DNA of 64,000 nt from Acinetobacter suaedae (GCF_008630915.1 NZ_CP043909.1:2170001-2234000); one strand, 5' to 3'. Shown: positions 1 to 9,018, numbered from the stretch's first letter. Numbers and translations are program-made. Notes: generated by a model from the letters alone, not told the origin.

Positions 1-927
1 AATTTGGATGTGTTTTTTCTGCTGTTCAAAGCAATAAGGCTGTCGATTGATCTTGCCCGCATTCACCTCAATAGCCCCCGTTCGTCCAACAAAAGAAAAT
101 TGTTGGTTATCAGCACCGGCTAGGAACTGCTGGCTAAGCGTCCATGCATCACCACCAAATGCCAACAAACGTTGAAATGCCATATTCTCTGGTTGTTCTT
201 TGTAAGCCTCAATTAGGTCTGCCCATTGTCCATTATACAAAGCGGGTGTATCACAGAAACGTAATCCGATGGGAATAGATTTCCCCTCTTCGATACTCAT
301 CGGAGTTGCATAAATATTCTGTTTTGGTAATGAACCAAGCCCCATCATCCACTCATGATCCCCTAATAGTAACAATCCTGTTTTTTTAGGTAGTTTTTTA
401 GGTAATTCATGAATCACTTCAATCGCAGCATGTGACTGAGACATGAGTGACATCATAAATAGTTCTGTCGCAGACTCAGTCCCAGCTTCACGCAATACCA
501 ATAAAGTTTGGATTTGATCCTTGATGAGTAATTTATTTAAAGCTTCAGCGTCATGCTGTTTAGCCAAACTAAATTGCCATACATTTTCAGTTTGTGTATT
601 CACATCGTTTAGTGCTAACACAGGAACTTTCGGTTTTAGTTTAATCACCGCCTCAATATCAGATCGGCCTAATGGCCCAACAACCAATTTCGTATTTTTA
701 TTAACCCTAGTTTTAAAAATTTGATTTACGTTACTTTTTGCAGAATCCACGAAAATAATTTTTTCTTTACTTCCCGATGCTGTATAAGCACTCATGAAAC
801 CGCGTTTAATACTTTCACCAGCTCGCGCCATAGGGCCCGATTCAGGTAGAATGACCAATACGTCCGCATAGGCTGGACTAATCAATGCTGCCAAACTAAG
901 TAGCAGCCAATATTTTTTTGAATACAT
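1..927 (-). CDS. lpoA: LpoA/LppC-family penicillin-binding protein activator (3' part outside window)
   Basis: The minus-strand frame is open from an ATG at 927 to the first base of the window, so about 309 N-terminal residues are present and the C-terminus is missing. The protein starts with a Sec signal (MYSKKYWLLLSLAALISPAYA) followed by a periplasmic-binding-like fold: a VLVILPESGPMARAGESIKRGF segment opens the domain, as in the LppC/LpoA family. In enterobacteria LpoA is an outer-membrane lipoprotein that stimulates PBP1a; here no lipobox Cys is visible at the cleavage site, so membrane anchoring is uncertain. It is divergent from rsmI, the same arrangement as E. coli lpoA(yraM)/rsmI(yraL), which supports the assignment. 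The two start codons lie almost back to back, so their promoters overlap the opposite coding sequences. Confidence 0.8.
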   Translation of the reverse strand, partial: MYSKKYWLLLSLAALISPAYADVLVILPESGPMARAGESIKRGFMSAYTASGSKEKIIFVDSAKSNVNQIFKTRVNKNTKLVVGPLGRSDIEAVIKLKPKVPVLALNDVNTQTENVWQFSLAKQHDAEALNKLLIKDQIQTLLVLREAGTESATELFMMSLMSQSHAAIEVIHELPKKLPKKTGLLLLGDHEWMMGLGSLPKQNIYATPMSIEEGKSIPIGLRFCDTPALYNGQWADLIEAYKEQPENMAFQRLLAFGGDAWTLSQQFLAGADNQQFSFVGRTGAIEVNAGKINRQPYCFEQQKKHIQI

Positions 928-943
928 TATGGAGTTACCTTTT

Positions 944-1780
944 ATGAGTGCTCAATTATTTGTTGTAGCAACCCCGATTGGGCACTTGGATGACATGACG
1001 TTTCGTGCAATCGATATTTTAAAATCAGTCTCGGTGGTTGCAGCAGAAGATACCAGACAATCTGCTCAATTATTCAAACACTATAATATCTCAACTCCGC
1101 TCACTGCGTGTCATGATCACAACGAAAGTAACAAAATTGATCAACTTCTCCAAAAAATGTTAAATGGAGAAACAGTTGCATTAATCAGCGATGCTGGAAC
1201 ACCTTTAATTAGTGATCCAGGGTTTAAACTTGTTCGTGCTGCCCAAGAACATGGTATTCGTGTGATTCCAGTCCCGGGCGCATGTGCCGCAATTGCTGCA
1301 TTAAGTGCAGTTGGTTTACCGAGTGATCGCTTTAGTTTTGAAGGTTTTTTACCATCAAAGGCGTCTCAACGAATTAGCCAGCTTGAGAAACTCAAAGATG
1401 AAACACAAACACTTATTTTTTATGAAGCTCCACATCGTATTTTGGCGTGTATTCAAGATATGGTCCAAGTTTTTGGTGAAGATCGTCCAGTAGGTTTTGC
1501 CCGTGAAATCACCAAAACCTTTGAAACCATCAAGAAAATGACTTTAAAAGAGTTACTTGATTTCATTCAAAATGATCACAACCAAGAGAAAGGCGAAATT
1601 GTAGTCGTTGTTGGCGGTGCAACCACTGAAAAAGATATGGCACAAGATAAATTGGATGAGCTATTAAAACGCTTGCTGCAAGATTTATCCGTAAAAGCAG
1701 CATCTCAACTTGCTGCAGATTTAACTGGAATTAAAAAGAAAATTGCATATCAACGTGCTTTAGAGTTGACTCAAGCTTAG
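944..1780 (+). CDS. rsmI: 16S rRNA (cytidine1402-2'-O)-methyltransferase RsmI
   Basis: SAM-dependent tetrapyrrole-methylase-fold enzyme that 2'-O-methylates C1402 in the decoding centre of 16S rRNA. The N-terminal LFVVATPIGHLDDMTFRA segment, the AAEDTRQS motif, the ALISDAGTPLISDPGF motif and the IFYEAPHRI motif are the family signatures, in the usual order. I chose the ATG at 944 because GGAG sits at 931-934 with 9 bases of spacing; an in-frame ATG at 929 would precede that ribosome binding site. This gives 278 residues, close to the usual length. The C-terminal third (residues about 235-278) is a short helical RsmI-specific extension. It is divergent from lpoA. Confidence 0.93.
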   Translation: MSAQLFVVATPIGHLDDMTFRAIDILKSVSVVAAEDTRQSAQLFKHYNISTPLTACHDHNESNKIDQLLQKMLNGETVALISDAGTPLISDPGFKLVRAAQEHGIRVIPVPGACAAIAALSAVGLPSDRFSFEGFLPSKASQRISQLEKLKDETQTLIFYEAPHRILACIQDMVQVFGEDRPVGFAREITKTFETIKKMTLKELLDFIQNDHNQEKGEIVVVVGGATTEKDMAQDKLDELLKRLLQDLSVKAASQLAADLTGIKKKIAYQRALELTQA

Positions 1781-1846
1781 CTATAAACATGGATGCAAGG
1801 TAATTATCAGAAGATATTACCTTGCTCTATTATCAAAAAATTTCCA

Positions 1847-2737
1847 TCATTTCAGCGCTTGCTTAGCCGCTTGAACAATACATTCTGTCAATACATCCAA
1901 TTGTTTAGACTGTCGTTTCCAATGATGCCAATATAATGGAATATCAAGTTGGGCATCAGGCATAATATCAACAAGCGTTCCATTTTCGAGTAGCGGTTGA
2001 ACCTGCAACTCAGGCACCATGCCATAACCCAAACCTAATTGAATTGCTTTGACGAAAGCATCTGTTGCTGGAATAAAACTATAGGGATAACTTTGCATCG
2101 GTAAGCCATACCCCTTTAATAAAACCTCTGAATGCATTAAGTCTTTATGATTAAAAATAACTGCTGGCGTTTTTCTTAATGCTTCTCTATTAACTCCAGC
2201 ACTGAACCATTTATTTACAAATTCAGCTGAAGCCAACATTTTATAACGCATTTTTCCTAGAGGTTGAGCTAAACAACCTGACATAACCTGCTCTTCGGCA
2301 GTGATACAGGCATTCACCTGTCCTGTTTCTAATAATGTATGGGTATGTGATTGATCATCAATTTTAAGCTCTAAAACGATTTTTTCTCTAAACAGAGTTG
2401 GCTGAATACTCGGTAACAACCATGTTGCCAATGAATCTGCATTGGATGCCAAAGCAATCTTATAAAATTCCGATTCAGAGGATTTTCCCATCAAACCTTG
2501 TAAAAGATTTTGTTCCATTAACCGAGTATGACGCAAATGCTGTAACAAGGTTTGCCCTGCCTGGGTAAGCACACATGGTCGTCCGCGAATAATTAAAACT
2601 TGTCCTAAATACTTTTCTAAAGCTTGTACACGTAACGATACTGCAGAAGGTGTAATGTATAAGTGTTCTCCTGCCGCATCAAAACTTCCTGCTTCAGCTA
2701 CAGCAAGAAATGCTTCACACTGTTTACTATCTAACAC
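1847..2737 (-). CDS. argP: LysR-family regulator ArgP (IciA-type)
   Basis: 296-residue LysR-type transcriptional regulator. The N-terminal winged HTH is clear (residues about 1-60: MLDSKQCEAFLAVAEAGSFD then YITPSAVSLRVQALEK), followed by the substrate-binding-like co-inducer domain. ArgP controls the basic amino acid exporter ArgO in response to lysine and arginine. The divergent neighbour at 2845 is an ArgO/LysE-type exporter, the classic LTTR-target arrangement, so the specific name rests on sequence type plus context. The 107-bp divergent spacer should hold its operator. Confidence 0.85.
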   Translation of the reverse strand: MLDSKQCEAFLAVAEAGSFDAAGEHLYITPSAVSLRVQALEKYLGQVLIIRGRPCVLTQAGQTLLQHLRHTRLMEQNLLQGLMGKSSESEFYKIALASNADSLATWLLPSIQPTLFREKIVLELKIDDQSHTHTLLETGQVNACITAEEQVMSGCLAQPLGKMRYKMLASAEFVNKWFSAGVNREALRKTPAVIFNHKDLMHSEVLLKGYGLPMQSYPYSFIPATDAFVKAIQLGLGYGMVPELQVQPLLENGTLVDIMPDAQLDIPLYWHHWKRQSKQLDVLTECIVQAAKQALK

Positions 2738-2844
2738 TCACCCACCTAAATTATTTTTAGCCAAACCTAATTATTCTTAATATTACTTATTTTACCTTTA
2801 AAAGTCAGATAATTCTCACATCTAGATTTTCCGTTTTATTTGTT
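2738..2844. promoter_or_regulatory. argP/argO divergent control region
   Basis: AT-rich 107-bp spacer between two divergent starts. It contains several A/T half-site-like stretches and a possible -10 (GATAAT at about 2810-2815) for argO, but I cannot define a convincing -35 or a single ArgP T-N11-A operator by eye. By analogy with E. coli, ArgP would bind here. Confidence 0.4.
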
Positions 2845-3447
2845 ATGTTCTCTCTTAGCGTCTTTATGAAAGGTTTTGGTATTGGTAGCGGTCTTATTGT
2901 CGCTATTGGTGCTCAAAATGCTTTCGTTTTAAAACAAGGTTTAAAGCAACAATATGTATTTTGGCTATGCTTATTGTGTGCACTTTCTGACTCCATTTTA
3001 ATTGCATTAGGTGTATTGGGTTTTGCCGAGATCATGGCTACGTCACCACTGTTAATAACAATTGCTAAATATTTAGGGGCAACATTTTTATTGGTCTATG
3101 GTGCTAAAGCATTTCATGCAGCTTTGAAAAACACTCAAAGCATAGAACTTATGAGCCATCAAAAACAGACTTTAACTCAAGTGCTTTTAACAGGTCTTGC
3201 TTTCACTTGGTTAAATCCACATGTCTATGTAGACACAATTGTTTTAATTGGATCGGTTGCCACGCAGTTCGAGGATAAAATCAGTTTTGCACTTGGTAGT
3301 ATTGTTGCATCATGGATTTTCTTTTTTAGCTTAGGATACGGTTCTAAACTGTTAAAGCCGTTATTTACCAACCCAAAGGCGTGGAAGGTCTTAGATTTTA
3401 TCATTGGTTGTATGATGTGGAGTATCGCAATTTCATTACTCCTCTAA
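2845..3447 (+). CDS. argO: Basic amino acid exporter ArgO (LysE family)
   Basis: 200-residue inner-membrane exporter with about six hydrophobic segments. The family motifs IVAIGAQNAFVLKQGL (residues about 19-34), LLCALSDSILIALG and TWLNPHVYVDT are present; the start aligns with that of E. coli ArgO. It exports arginine/lysine or analogues. No clear Shine-Dalgarno precedes the ATG, which lies close to the promoter region, so a short leader is likely. It is divergent from argP, which probably activates it. It ends 13 bases before a strong bidirectional terminator. Confidence 0.88.
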   Translation: MFSLSVFMKGFGIGSGLIVAIGAQNAFVLKQGLKQQYVFWLCLLCALSDSILIALGVLGFAEIMATSPLLITIAKYLGATFLLVYGAKAFHAALKNTQSIELMSHQKQTLTQVLLTGLAFTWLNPHVYVDTIVLIGSVATQFEDKISFALGSIVASWIFFFSLGYGSKLLKPLFTNPKAWKVLDFIIGCMMWSIAISLLL

Positions 3448-3460
3448 TTTATTAAAAACG

Positions 3461-3490
3461 AAAAAGTATCATCCGTAGATGATACTTTTT
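3461..3490. terminator. Bidirectional intrinsic terminator, argO / cation transporter
   Basis: Perfect 13-bp stem (AAAAAGTATCATC, loop CGTA, GATGATACTTTTT) between two convergent genes. It has A/T flanks on both sides, so it can stop transcription in both directions. Its AGTATCATC/GATGATACT arms recur in a hairpin at 37528-37558. Confidence 0.85.
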
Positions 3491-3503
3491 AAACAACACA
3501 TAT

Positions 3504-4145
3504 CTATGCTTCTCGCCCCATTGTAATACTCGATTGTTTTCTTTCTCGCAATGACTGTCTAATAACAGCATAACCTGAAGAAACACCTAAGTACGCGATA
3601 ATAAAGGCAACAAACAAATCAGGAAACATAGTGCCCGTTCCCAAGACACCTAAAGCTGCGACAATAATCGCAATATTTGCAATTGCATCATTACGACTAC
3701 ATAACCACACAGAACGCATATTCGCATCACCATCTCGAAAGGCATAAAGCATTACTGCTACAGCAACATTTACTAGCAACGCGAGGACACCAATTGCACC
3801 CATCAACATTGGTTCTGGTACCATACCATGCCACCATGACCAAAATACTTTTACAATAACAAACACGCCGAATGCAGCCATAGTCATTCCTTTTAATAAT
3901 GCCGCAGTTGCTCTCCAATACAATGTCATCGATAGTACGGCTAAAGAAATTGCATAGTTTGCAGCATCCCCAGCAAAATCTAGTGCATCTGCCCACAATG
4001 AAACTGAGCGTGCATGCGATCCACCTATAATCTCCACAAAAAACATTAATGCATTTAAAACCAGCGCAATCCATAATGCTCTTCGGAATTTTGGGCTAAT
4101 TTTTTGTGTTGGGGAACAGGTTGTACTACATCCACATCCAGCCAT
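3504..4145 (-). CDS. Short CDF-type heavy-metal cation transporter
   Basis: Membrane protein of about 213 residues with about five to six hydrophobic segments. A metal-site signature ADALDFAGDAANY in TM2 and a SRNDAIANIA segment in TM5 match the cation diffusion facilitator core. The N-terminus carries a Cys motif (MAGCGCSTTCS). It stops soon after the last membrane helix, so the cytoplasmic C-terminal domain of typical CDF exporters is absent. The ATG at 4145 is preferred over an upstream GTG at 4157. It is divergent from a CadR/PbrR-type regulator and has a matching MerR promoter, so it probably exports Cd(II), Zn(II) or Pb(II). The metal is inferred. Confidence 0.8.
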   Translation of the reverse strand: MAGCGCSTTCSPTQKISPKFRRALWIALVLNALMFFVEIIGGSHARSVSLWADALDFAGDAANYAISLAVLSMTLYWRATAALLKGMTMAAFGVFVIVKVFWSWWHGMVPEPMLMGAIGVLALLVNVAVAVMLYAFRDGDANMRSVWLCSRNDAIANIAIIVAALGVLGTGTMFPDLFVAFIIAYLGVSSGYAVIRQSLRERKQSSITMGREA

Positions 4146-4173
4146 GACTTTTCTCACTTAATATTTTATAGTG

Positions 4174-4204
4174 ATTTAAAACCCTAGAGTAACTCCAGAG
4201 TCAA
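4174..4204 (-). promoter_or_regulatory. MerR-family (CadR/PbrR-type) promoter of the cation transporter
   Basis: Reading the minus strand: -35 TTGACT (4199-4204), a 19-bp spacer containing the dyad around ACTCTGGAGTTACTCTAGGGT, and -10 TTAAAT (4174-4179). The overlong 19-bp spacer with a centred dyad is the hallmark of MerR-activated promoters, and the sequence resembles the known pbrA/cadA type. The regulator gene starts 3 bases to the right, so the same operator probably autoregulates it. Confidence 0.85.
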
Positions 4205-4206
4205 GC

Positions 4207-4656
4207 ATGATGAACTTTACAATTGGACAATTATCAAAAAAGGCAGGTGTTTCTGTCGATACCATTCGTTATTATGAAAAAATAGGACTACTTGAAAAAG
4301 CAAAACGAACTGCTGGAAATTATCGAAATTACTCTGAACAAATGCTTTCAGAACTGTTATTTCTAAAACATTGTCGAGAGTTAGGTATCACTTTGCAAGA
4401 TATACAAAAACTCAAAGAGTTATCAACCAACCCCGATCAGACATGTAGTGAAGTTGATCGTTTGATTGACCAATATCTTGCCGATGTATCGCAAAAAATT
4501 AACAACTTAAAGCATCTTAAACAAGATTTAATGTACTTAAAACAACAATGCTCTCAACATCGTACAATTGAACAATGTGGAATTTTAAAAGAACTACACC
4601 AACCATTAGAATGCGAACACGAATCACACCAGCATAAAAAAGCACCACAATCGTGA
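4207..4656 (+). CDS. MerR-family Cd(II)/Pb(II)-type regulator (CadR/PbrR-like)
   Basis: 149-residue MerR activator. The N-terminal winged HTH (FTIGQLSKKAGVSVDTIRYY) is followed by the dimerisation helix and a metal loop. Counting from the second of two adjacent ATG codons, cysteines fall at 79, 114 and 123, the three ligands of PbrR/CadR-type sensors. The C-terminus adds a Cys/His tail (CEHESHQH), seen in CadR-like proteins as a secondary metal site. It is divergent from the CDF-type transporter it probably activates. Which metal it prefers cannot be settled from sequence alone. Confidence 0.87.
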   Translation: MMNFTIGQLSKKAGVSVDTIRYYEKIGLLEKAKRTAGNYRNYSEQMLSELLFLKHCRELGITLQDIQKLKELSTNPDQTCSEVDRLIDQYLADVSQKINNLKHLKQDLMYLKQQCSQHRTIEQCGILKELHQPLECEHESHQHKKAPQS

Positions 4657-4665
4657 TGCTTTTTG
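4636..4665. terminator. Intrinsic terminator between merR-type gene and sutA
   Basis: AAAAAGCA...TGCTTTTT hairpin with an inner CAC/GTG pairing interrupted by one mismatch. It overlaps the last codons of the plus-strand regulator and lies just past the 3' end of sutA, so it can serve both convergent genes. Confidence 0.6.
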
Positions 4666-4676
4666 AATCTTCTAAC

Positions 4677-4925
4677 TTATTCGTGAGTTTCGCCCGGCGG
4701 AACTTCAGTAATACGCCCACCACGTGCAAGGAATGCTGCAACTTCATCTTCTAAAGCTTGGCGTTGTTTCTGCTTAGCAGTAACAGTTAAGCTTTCAGCT
4801 TCAGCTAGATCTGCATCATTAATGCTTGATTCCTCGTCAGTCGCACCATTCTCGGCAGCTTTCGCTTCCTCATCATCTACAGTCGCATCTTCTGTATTTT
4901 CGTCGTAATCATTCATTTCCGTCAT
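4677..4925 (-). CDS. sutA: SutA-like RNA polymerase-binding regulator
   Basis: 82-residue protein with a highly acidic, disordered N-terminal half (runs of D and E) and a conserved helix plus tail at the C-terminus (AKQKQRQALEDEVAAFLARG then GRITEVPP). That layout matches SutA of Pseudomonas, which binds RNA polymerase and raises transcription of housekeeping genes during slow growth. The Pseudomonas protein has a longer C-terminal tail ending in YGSRPI; this one ends soon after the VPPGE segment. A good ribosome binding site (GGGGAGAG) precedes the ATG. The name rests on recalled family features. Confidence 0.7.
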   Translation of the reverse strand: MTEMNDYDENTEDATVDDEEAKAAENGATDEESSINDADLAEAESLTVTAKQKQRQALEDEVAAFLARGGRITEVPPGETHE

Positions 4926-5098
4926 ATTACTCTCCCCACAATGACTAAATCTTCATCATCGCTATTTGGTCATCAGAACTTGATGAAATTTAACAAGCTC
5001 TTCTCGTTTATCAAAGCAAAATATTTATCAATTTGCGCTTTTTTCAACCAAATTCACTCTGATTTATAAATGATTGTTTAAAAAATATCTACTGTTTT

Positions 5099-6331
5099 TT
5101 AGCACGCATAACGCGTCTCTTTCAATGCGACCAATCCATTGGCTTGTTGCATGAAACGATCTTTAAGCCAATCCAGTTGTTCAACCTGTTTCAGACCTAA
5201 ATTTCTCGCCCAAACAAAAGGAAATAACTCTGAACTTTCTAACCAACCTATCGCTGACATGCTATGCATCATGGCATCGTTCTGCCCTTTACGTTGGTGT
5301 TCGTAACGTAACAAAGTCTGCTCATTTGCCCATACACCACGTTTTAGATCGTGCAGCAAAACATCACAAAGCACCGCTGCATCTAAGCAACCAATATTGA
5401 CACCTTGTCCAGCTAAAGGATGAATCACATGTGCTGCATCTCCAATCAATGCTAGACCTGATTTGATATACCGTTGCGCAGCGCGAGCTTTCAATGGGAA
5501 CTGTGCTCTTGAACGTACTTCAACCACTTCACCAAGCATTTGCAAACTTTCTTGGGTCAGCAATTGCATAAATTCCTGATCACTGAGTGCTGAATATTCA
5601 TCAGCATAATCATCTGGTAATGTCCACACAATCGATTGCCAATAACCATTGTCTTGCGCGTCCAAACTCGCCATTGGTAAATAAGCCAATGGTCCTGTTG
5701 GTAGGAAAATTTGGCGTGCCACATATTGATTCGGTTGAGTGGTTTTAATCGCACAACTGATTGCAGCTTGTTTGTAATCTAAGACATCCAAATCAATATA
5801 AGCTTGTTCACGTACAAACGAGTTTGCCCCATCAGCACCGATCAACAGTTTGGTTTTCAACGTTGTACCATCTGCTAGCTGAATCGACCAACCTTGTGGA
5901 ATTTGCTCGATACGAATCACTTTCACCTGAGTGCGGTAATCTTTAAGCTGCTGCAACATTTTTTGTTGAATCGCAACATTCAGGACACTTGGCTCCACCA
6001 TTGAACCCAATGCTTGATCTGCATGTGGTGGTCGCTCCGATGCATGTCCAAAATTGATTTCTCCATAGCCATTTTTATTCCAGACCTGCATGCCTGAATA
6101 TGGCATCTGACGGGCTAAATCATCCCAAACATCCACAGTCTTTAATAGATGAATGGTTGCCTGACTGAGGGCCAACACGCGTGGATTCATCACCGCAAGT
6201 GTTTTTTCTTGATCCAGTACAGGGGCAGCGTCCAATACTGTTGCTTGCACATTACCTTGTGCCAATAGCAAGGCGGTTAAGCCACCAACCAAGCCACCTC
6301 CTACAATGACCACATCTAACATTTCACTCAT
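5099..6331 (-). CDS. UbiH/UbiI/UbiF-family FAD-dependent ubiquinone hydroxylase
   Basis: 410-residue flavoprotein monooxygenase of the ubiquinone pathway. The N-terminal Rossmann motif VVIVGGGLVGGLTALLLAQ binds FAD, and GDAAHVIHPLAGQGVN is the second FAD motif typical of this family. Its ATG overlaps the ubiH stop by 4 bases, so the two are translationally coupled. In E. coli the gene after ubiH is ubiI (C5 hydroxylase), and the order here is the same, so UbiI is the best guess. UbiF-like (C6) activity cannot be excluded. Length is normal. Confidence 0.85.
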   Translation of the reverse strand: MSEMLDVVIVGGGLVGGLTALLLAQGNVQATVLDAAPVLDQEKTLAVMNPRVLALSQATIHLLKTVDVWDDLARQMPYSGMQVWNKNGYGEINFGHASERPPHADQALGSMVEPSVLNVAIQQKMLQQLKDYRTQVKVIRIEQIPQGWSIQLADGTTLKTKLLIGADGANSFVREQAYIDLDVLDYKQAAISCAIKTTQPNQYVARQIFLPTGPLAYLPMASLDAQDNGYWQSIVWTLPDDYADEYSALSDQEFMQLLTQESLQMLGEVVEVRSRAQFPLKARAAQRYIKSGLALIGDAAHVIHPLAGQGVNIGCLDAAVLCDVLLHDLKRGVWANEQTLLRYEHQRKGQNDAMMHSMSAIGWLESSELFPFVWARNLGLKQVEQLDWLKDRFMQQANGLVALKETRYAC

Positions 6332-7536
6332 GCTTTCAGCCCCATTGCGTAATTGGCAACCAACGGCTTAATTCCCGGAATCACGTCAAAGGCAACCAAT
6401 CCTGTATTACGTATTAATTTTAAAATTGGATTTTGATTACTAAAGCCACGAACGACTGAATCACAGAACTTGATCACGCGTTGTTGGTCTTTCAAACGTG
6501 CTTGCTCATAAGCCAACAAATTGTCTGGGTGACCAATATCATCTGACTTCACTAATTGTTCCATCAAGAAACGAACCAGCACATCAGCATCACGTAAGCA
6601 CAGATTAAAACCTTGTCCTGCAACAGGGTGAATGGTGTGTGCTGCATTGCCCATCAACACCACACGCCCAACGGCTTGTTTATGTGCCAAGACTTGAGAC
6701 AATGGATAACTAAAACGTTTGCCTGTTTTTTCAAATTTACCCGCACGATCGCCATAGGTTTCCTGTAGGGCTTCAAGGAAGTGCTGATCGTTTTCTTCAC
6801 CTAACCATTCAGCTTCCGTACCCTTCTTCACAGGCCAAACCACTGAACGGCGGTATTCACCCGGTAACGGTAAAAGTGCCAACGGTCCTAAAGCGCTAAA
6901 ACGTTCAAAGCCAACTTGTTGATGCGGTTTAGAAGTTTGCACAGTGGTGACAATCGCCACTTGGTCATAATCATGTTCATCTACACCCACGCCAATCGCC
7001 TGACGACAGAACGAATCACGACCATCGGCTGCGATCAGTAATTTTGATTCGAGCTGTAGGTTTTCCTCACCACGCTGCGCTTCGATATAAACAAACTCAG
7101 CATTTTGAGTTAAAGTCGTAACCTTTACCCCATCAATCAACTCAATGAGTGGTTGTTGGCGCACTTGAGTCAGCAATACTCGACCTAACCACGCATTCTC
7201 AATCACCTGCCCAAAGCTTTCTACTTTTTCTTGTTCTGCGACTAGTCGTGCTTTACCAAAGCTACCTTGCTCTGTGATATGCACTTGTAAAATTGGGGTC
7301 GCATGCTGTTGTAATGCATCCCACAATCCTAACTTTTGATAAATTTGCACACTACGGCGTGACAATGCGGTATTTCTTGCATCAAAACTAGAATGATAAG
7401 GCGCAAGGTTTTCATCATCATAATTTGGATATTTCACAGCTTCTAATAGCTTTACGGCAATATTAGATTTTGCCAACATTAAAGCAAGGCTGAGTCCAAC
7501 CATACCCCCACCGACAATGATGACTTGTTGCTGCAT
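6328..7536 (-). CDS. ubiH: 2-octaprenyl-6-methoxyphenol hydroxylase UbiH
   Basis: 402-residue FAD monooxygenase for ring hydroxylation (C1) in aerobic ubiquinone synthesis, acting at the inner membrane face. It has the FAD motif VIIVGGGMVGLSLALMLAK at the N-terminus and GNAAHTIHPVAGQGFN near residue 300; the GN in place of GD and the GFNLCLRD that follows are UbiH-like. It lies downstream of pepP as in E. coli, but a strong terminator between the two suggests it also has its own promoter. Confidence 0.88.
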   Translation of the reverse strand: MQQQVIIVGGGMVGLSLALMLAKSNIAVKLLEAVKYPNYDDENLAPYHSSFDARNTALSRRSVQIYQKLGLWDALQQHATPILQVHITEQGSFGKARLVAEQEKVESFGQVIENAWLGRVLLTQVRQQPLIELIDGVKVTTLTQNAEFVYIEAQRGEENLQLESKLLIAADGRDSFCRQAIGVGVDEHDYDQVAIVTTVQTSKPHQQVGFERFSALGPLALLPLPGEYRRSVVWPVKKGTEAEWLGEENDQHFLEALQETYGDRAGKFEKTGKRFSYPLSQVLAHKQAVGRVVLMGNAAHTIHPVAGQGFNLCLRDADVLVRFLMEQLVKSDDIGHPDNLLAYEQARLKDQQRVIKFCDSVVRGFSNQNPILKLIRNTGLVAFDVIPGIKPLVANYAMGLKA

Positions 7537-7650
7537 AATATTATTCCTTATCAGTTTTTCATGACTTGATGTTTCGGGTCTATCTTACTCTAACTCAAAT
7601 TGGGATTGGAATTTGTACTTTGTTTGGTCTGTGTTTTATTTTAATTCGAC

Positions 7651-7684
7651 AAATAAAAAAAGGCTTATCCGAGAATAAGCCTTT
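7651..7684 (-). terminator. Intrinsic terminator after pepP
   Basis: 10-bp stem AAAGGCTTAT/ATAAGCCTTT with a six-base loop. On the minus strand it is followed by a T-rich run (complement of 7651-7658). It separates pepP from ubiH although the genes are syntenic with the E. coli operon. Confidence 0.85.
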
Positions 7685-7701
7685 AGATCAATATTTCTGA
7701 C

Positions 7702-9018
7702 TTAACTAGCCATTAATTGCTCAATTTCTTCAACAGTTTTCACTACATTCTTAGTCAAAACCAACGGTCCATTTTCAGTGACTACAATATCGTCTTCGAT
7801 ACGAATCCCAATACCACGCCATTTTGCATCTACCGTTTCATCGTCAGGTGCAACATATAAACCCGGCTCAACGGTAACCACCATGCCAGCTTCATAAGCA
7901 CGCCAATCTTCATCAATTTTGTAAGAACCGACATCATGCACATCCATGCCTAACCAATGCCCTGTACCATGCATAAAGAATTGACGGAATGCTTCACTCT
8001 CTATCAGCTCATCTACATCACCTTGCAGTAAACCAAGATCAACCAAACCTTGAGTTAAAATCTTTACAGCAACTTCATGCGGATATTTATAATTATTGCC
8101 AATACGCGTAGCATCGATTGCGGCAAGCTGGGCATCTAAAACAATATTGTAAAGTGCTTTTTGTTCTGGACTAAATTTACCATTTACAGGGAATGTACGG
8201 GTAATGTCTGAAGCATAGCATTCATACTCACAAGCCGCATCAATTAAAACCAGATCACCATCTTTTAACGGCTTATTATTTTCAACGTAATGCAAAATAC
8301 AAGCATTTTCACCACCGCCTACAATGCTATTGTAAGCAGGGACACAGCCATTTTTACCGAAAATATAATTGAGTTCTGCTTCAAGTGCATACTCCATCAT
8401 ATCTGGCTTTACAGTTTGCATCGCACGCGTATGTGCTTCTGCACTGATATTGGATGCGATCTGCATCAGTTCAATTTCTTGCGCCGACTTCTTCAGACGC
8501 ATTTCATCAATAATTGAATCAATTTGAATAATTTGCTGAGGTGCATCGCCACCCTGACGTTGCATTGCTTTTGCTTTGTGTAACCACCCACCCACTTCAG
8601 CATCAAATTTTTTCGTTTGTCCTAGTCGAACAAAGAGTTTCGATTTATTTAAAAGTAAAGGAACAATTTTCTGATCCAACTCATGGATGGCAAATGCTTG
8701 ATCTGCATGATATTGTTCGACTGCACCTTCTAGTCCTGCTCGGTAACCATTCCAAATTTCCATTTCACGGTTACGTTCCCGACAAAATAGCGTATAACGA
8801 TATGCCTCACCCTGAGCAAAAGTCTCGATCACTGCAACAGCTTCAGGTTCAGCGAATCCAGTAAGATAATAAAAACTACTGTCTGCACGATATTTATAAT
8901 CTGCATCACGATTACGATACATTTCCGCTCGTGTCGCAATTACCGCTACACTGTTACTGCCCATTTGTTCCGCAAGGCGATCTCGACGTTTTTTAAAATC
9001 TGCTTGAGTTAGTTTCAT
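7702..9018 (-). CDS. pepP: Xaa-Pro aminopeptidase PepP
   Basis: 438-residue dinuclear metallopeptidase that releases N-terminal residues next to proline. The N-terminal creatinase-like domain (residues about 1-170) precedes a pita-bread catalytic domain. Metal ligands can be seen in order: Asp in LIDAACEYE, Asp in ASDITRTFPV, His in HGTGHWLGMDVHD, Glu in VEPGLY and Glu in GIGIRIEDD. Length matches E. coli PepP (441). It sits between the ygfB-like gene and ubiH, as in E. coli, with intrinsic terminators on both sides, so expression is probably independent of them in part. Confidence 0.94.
   Translation of the reverse strand: MKLTQADFKKRRDRLAEQMGSNSVAVIATRAEMYRNRDADYKYRADSSFYYLTGFAEPEAVAVIETFAQGEAYRYTLFCRERNREMEIWNGYRAGLEGAVEQYHADQAFAIHELDQKIVPLLLNKSKLFVRLGQTKKFDAEVGGWLHKAKAMQRQGGDAPQQIIQIDSIIDEMRLKKSAQEIELMQIASNISAEAHTRAMQTVKPDMMEYALEAELNYIFGKNGCVPAYNSIVGGGENACILHYVENNKPLKDGDLVLIDAACEYECYASDITRTFPVNGKFSPEQKALYNIVLDAQLAAIDATRIGNNYKYPHEVAVKILTQGLVDLGLLQGDVDELIESEAFRQFFMHGTGHWLGMDVHDVGSYKIDEDWRAYEAGMVVTVEPGLYVAPDDETVDAKWRGIGIRIEDDIVVTENGPLVLTKNVVKTVEEIEQLMAS

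Noticed and set aside
1796..1824. CAAGGTAAT/ATTACCTTG hairpin between rsmI and argP
   Set aside because: It is a 9-bp stem but no T run follows on either strand, so I do not call it a terminator.
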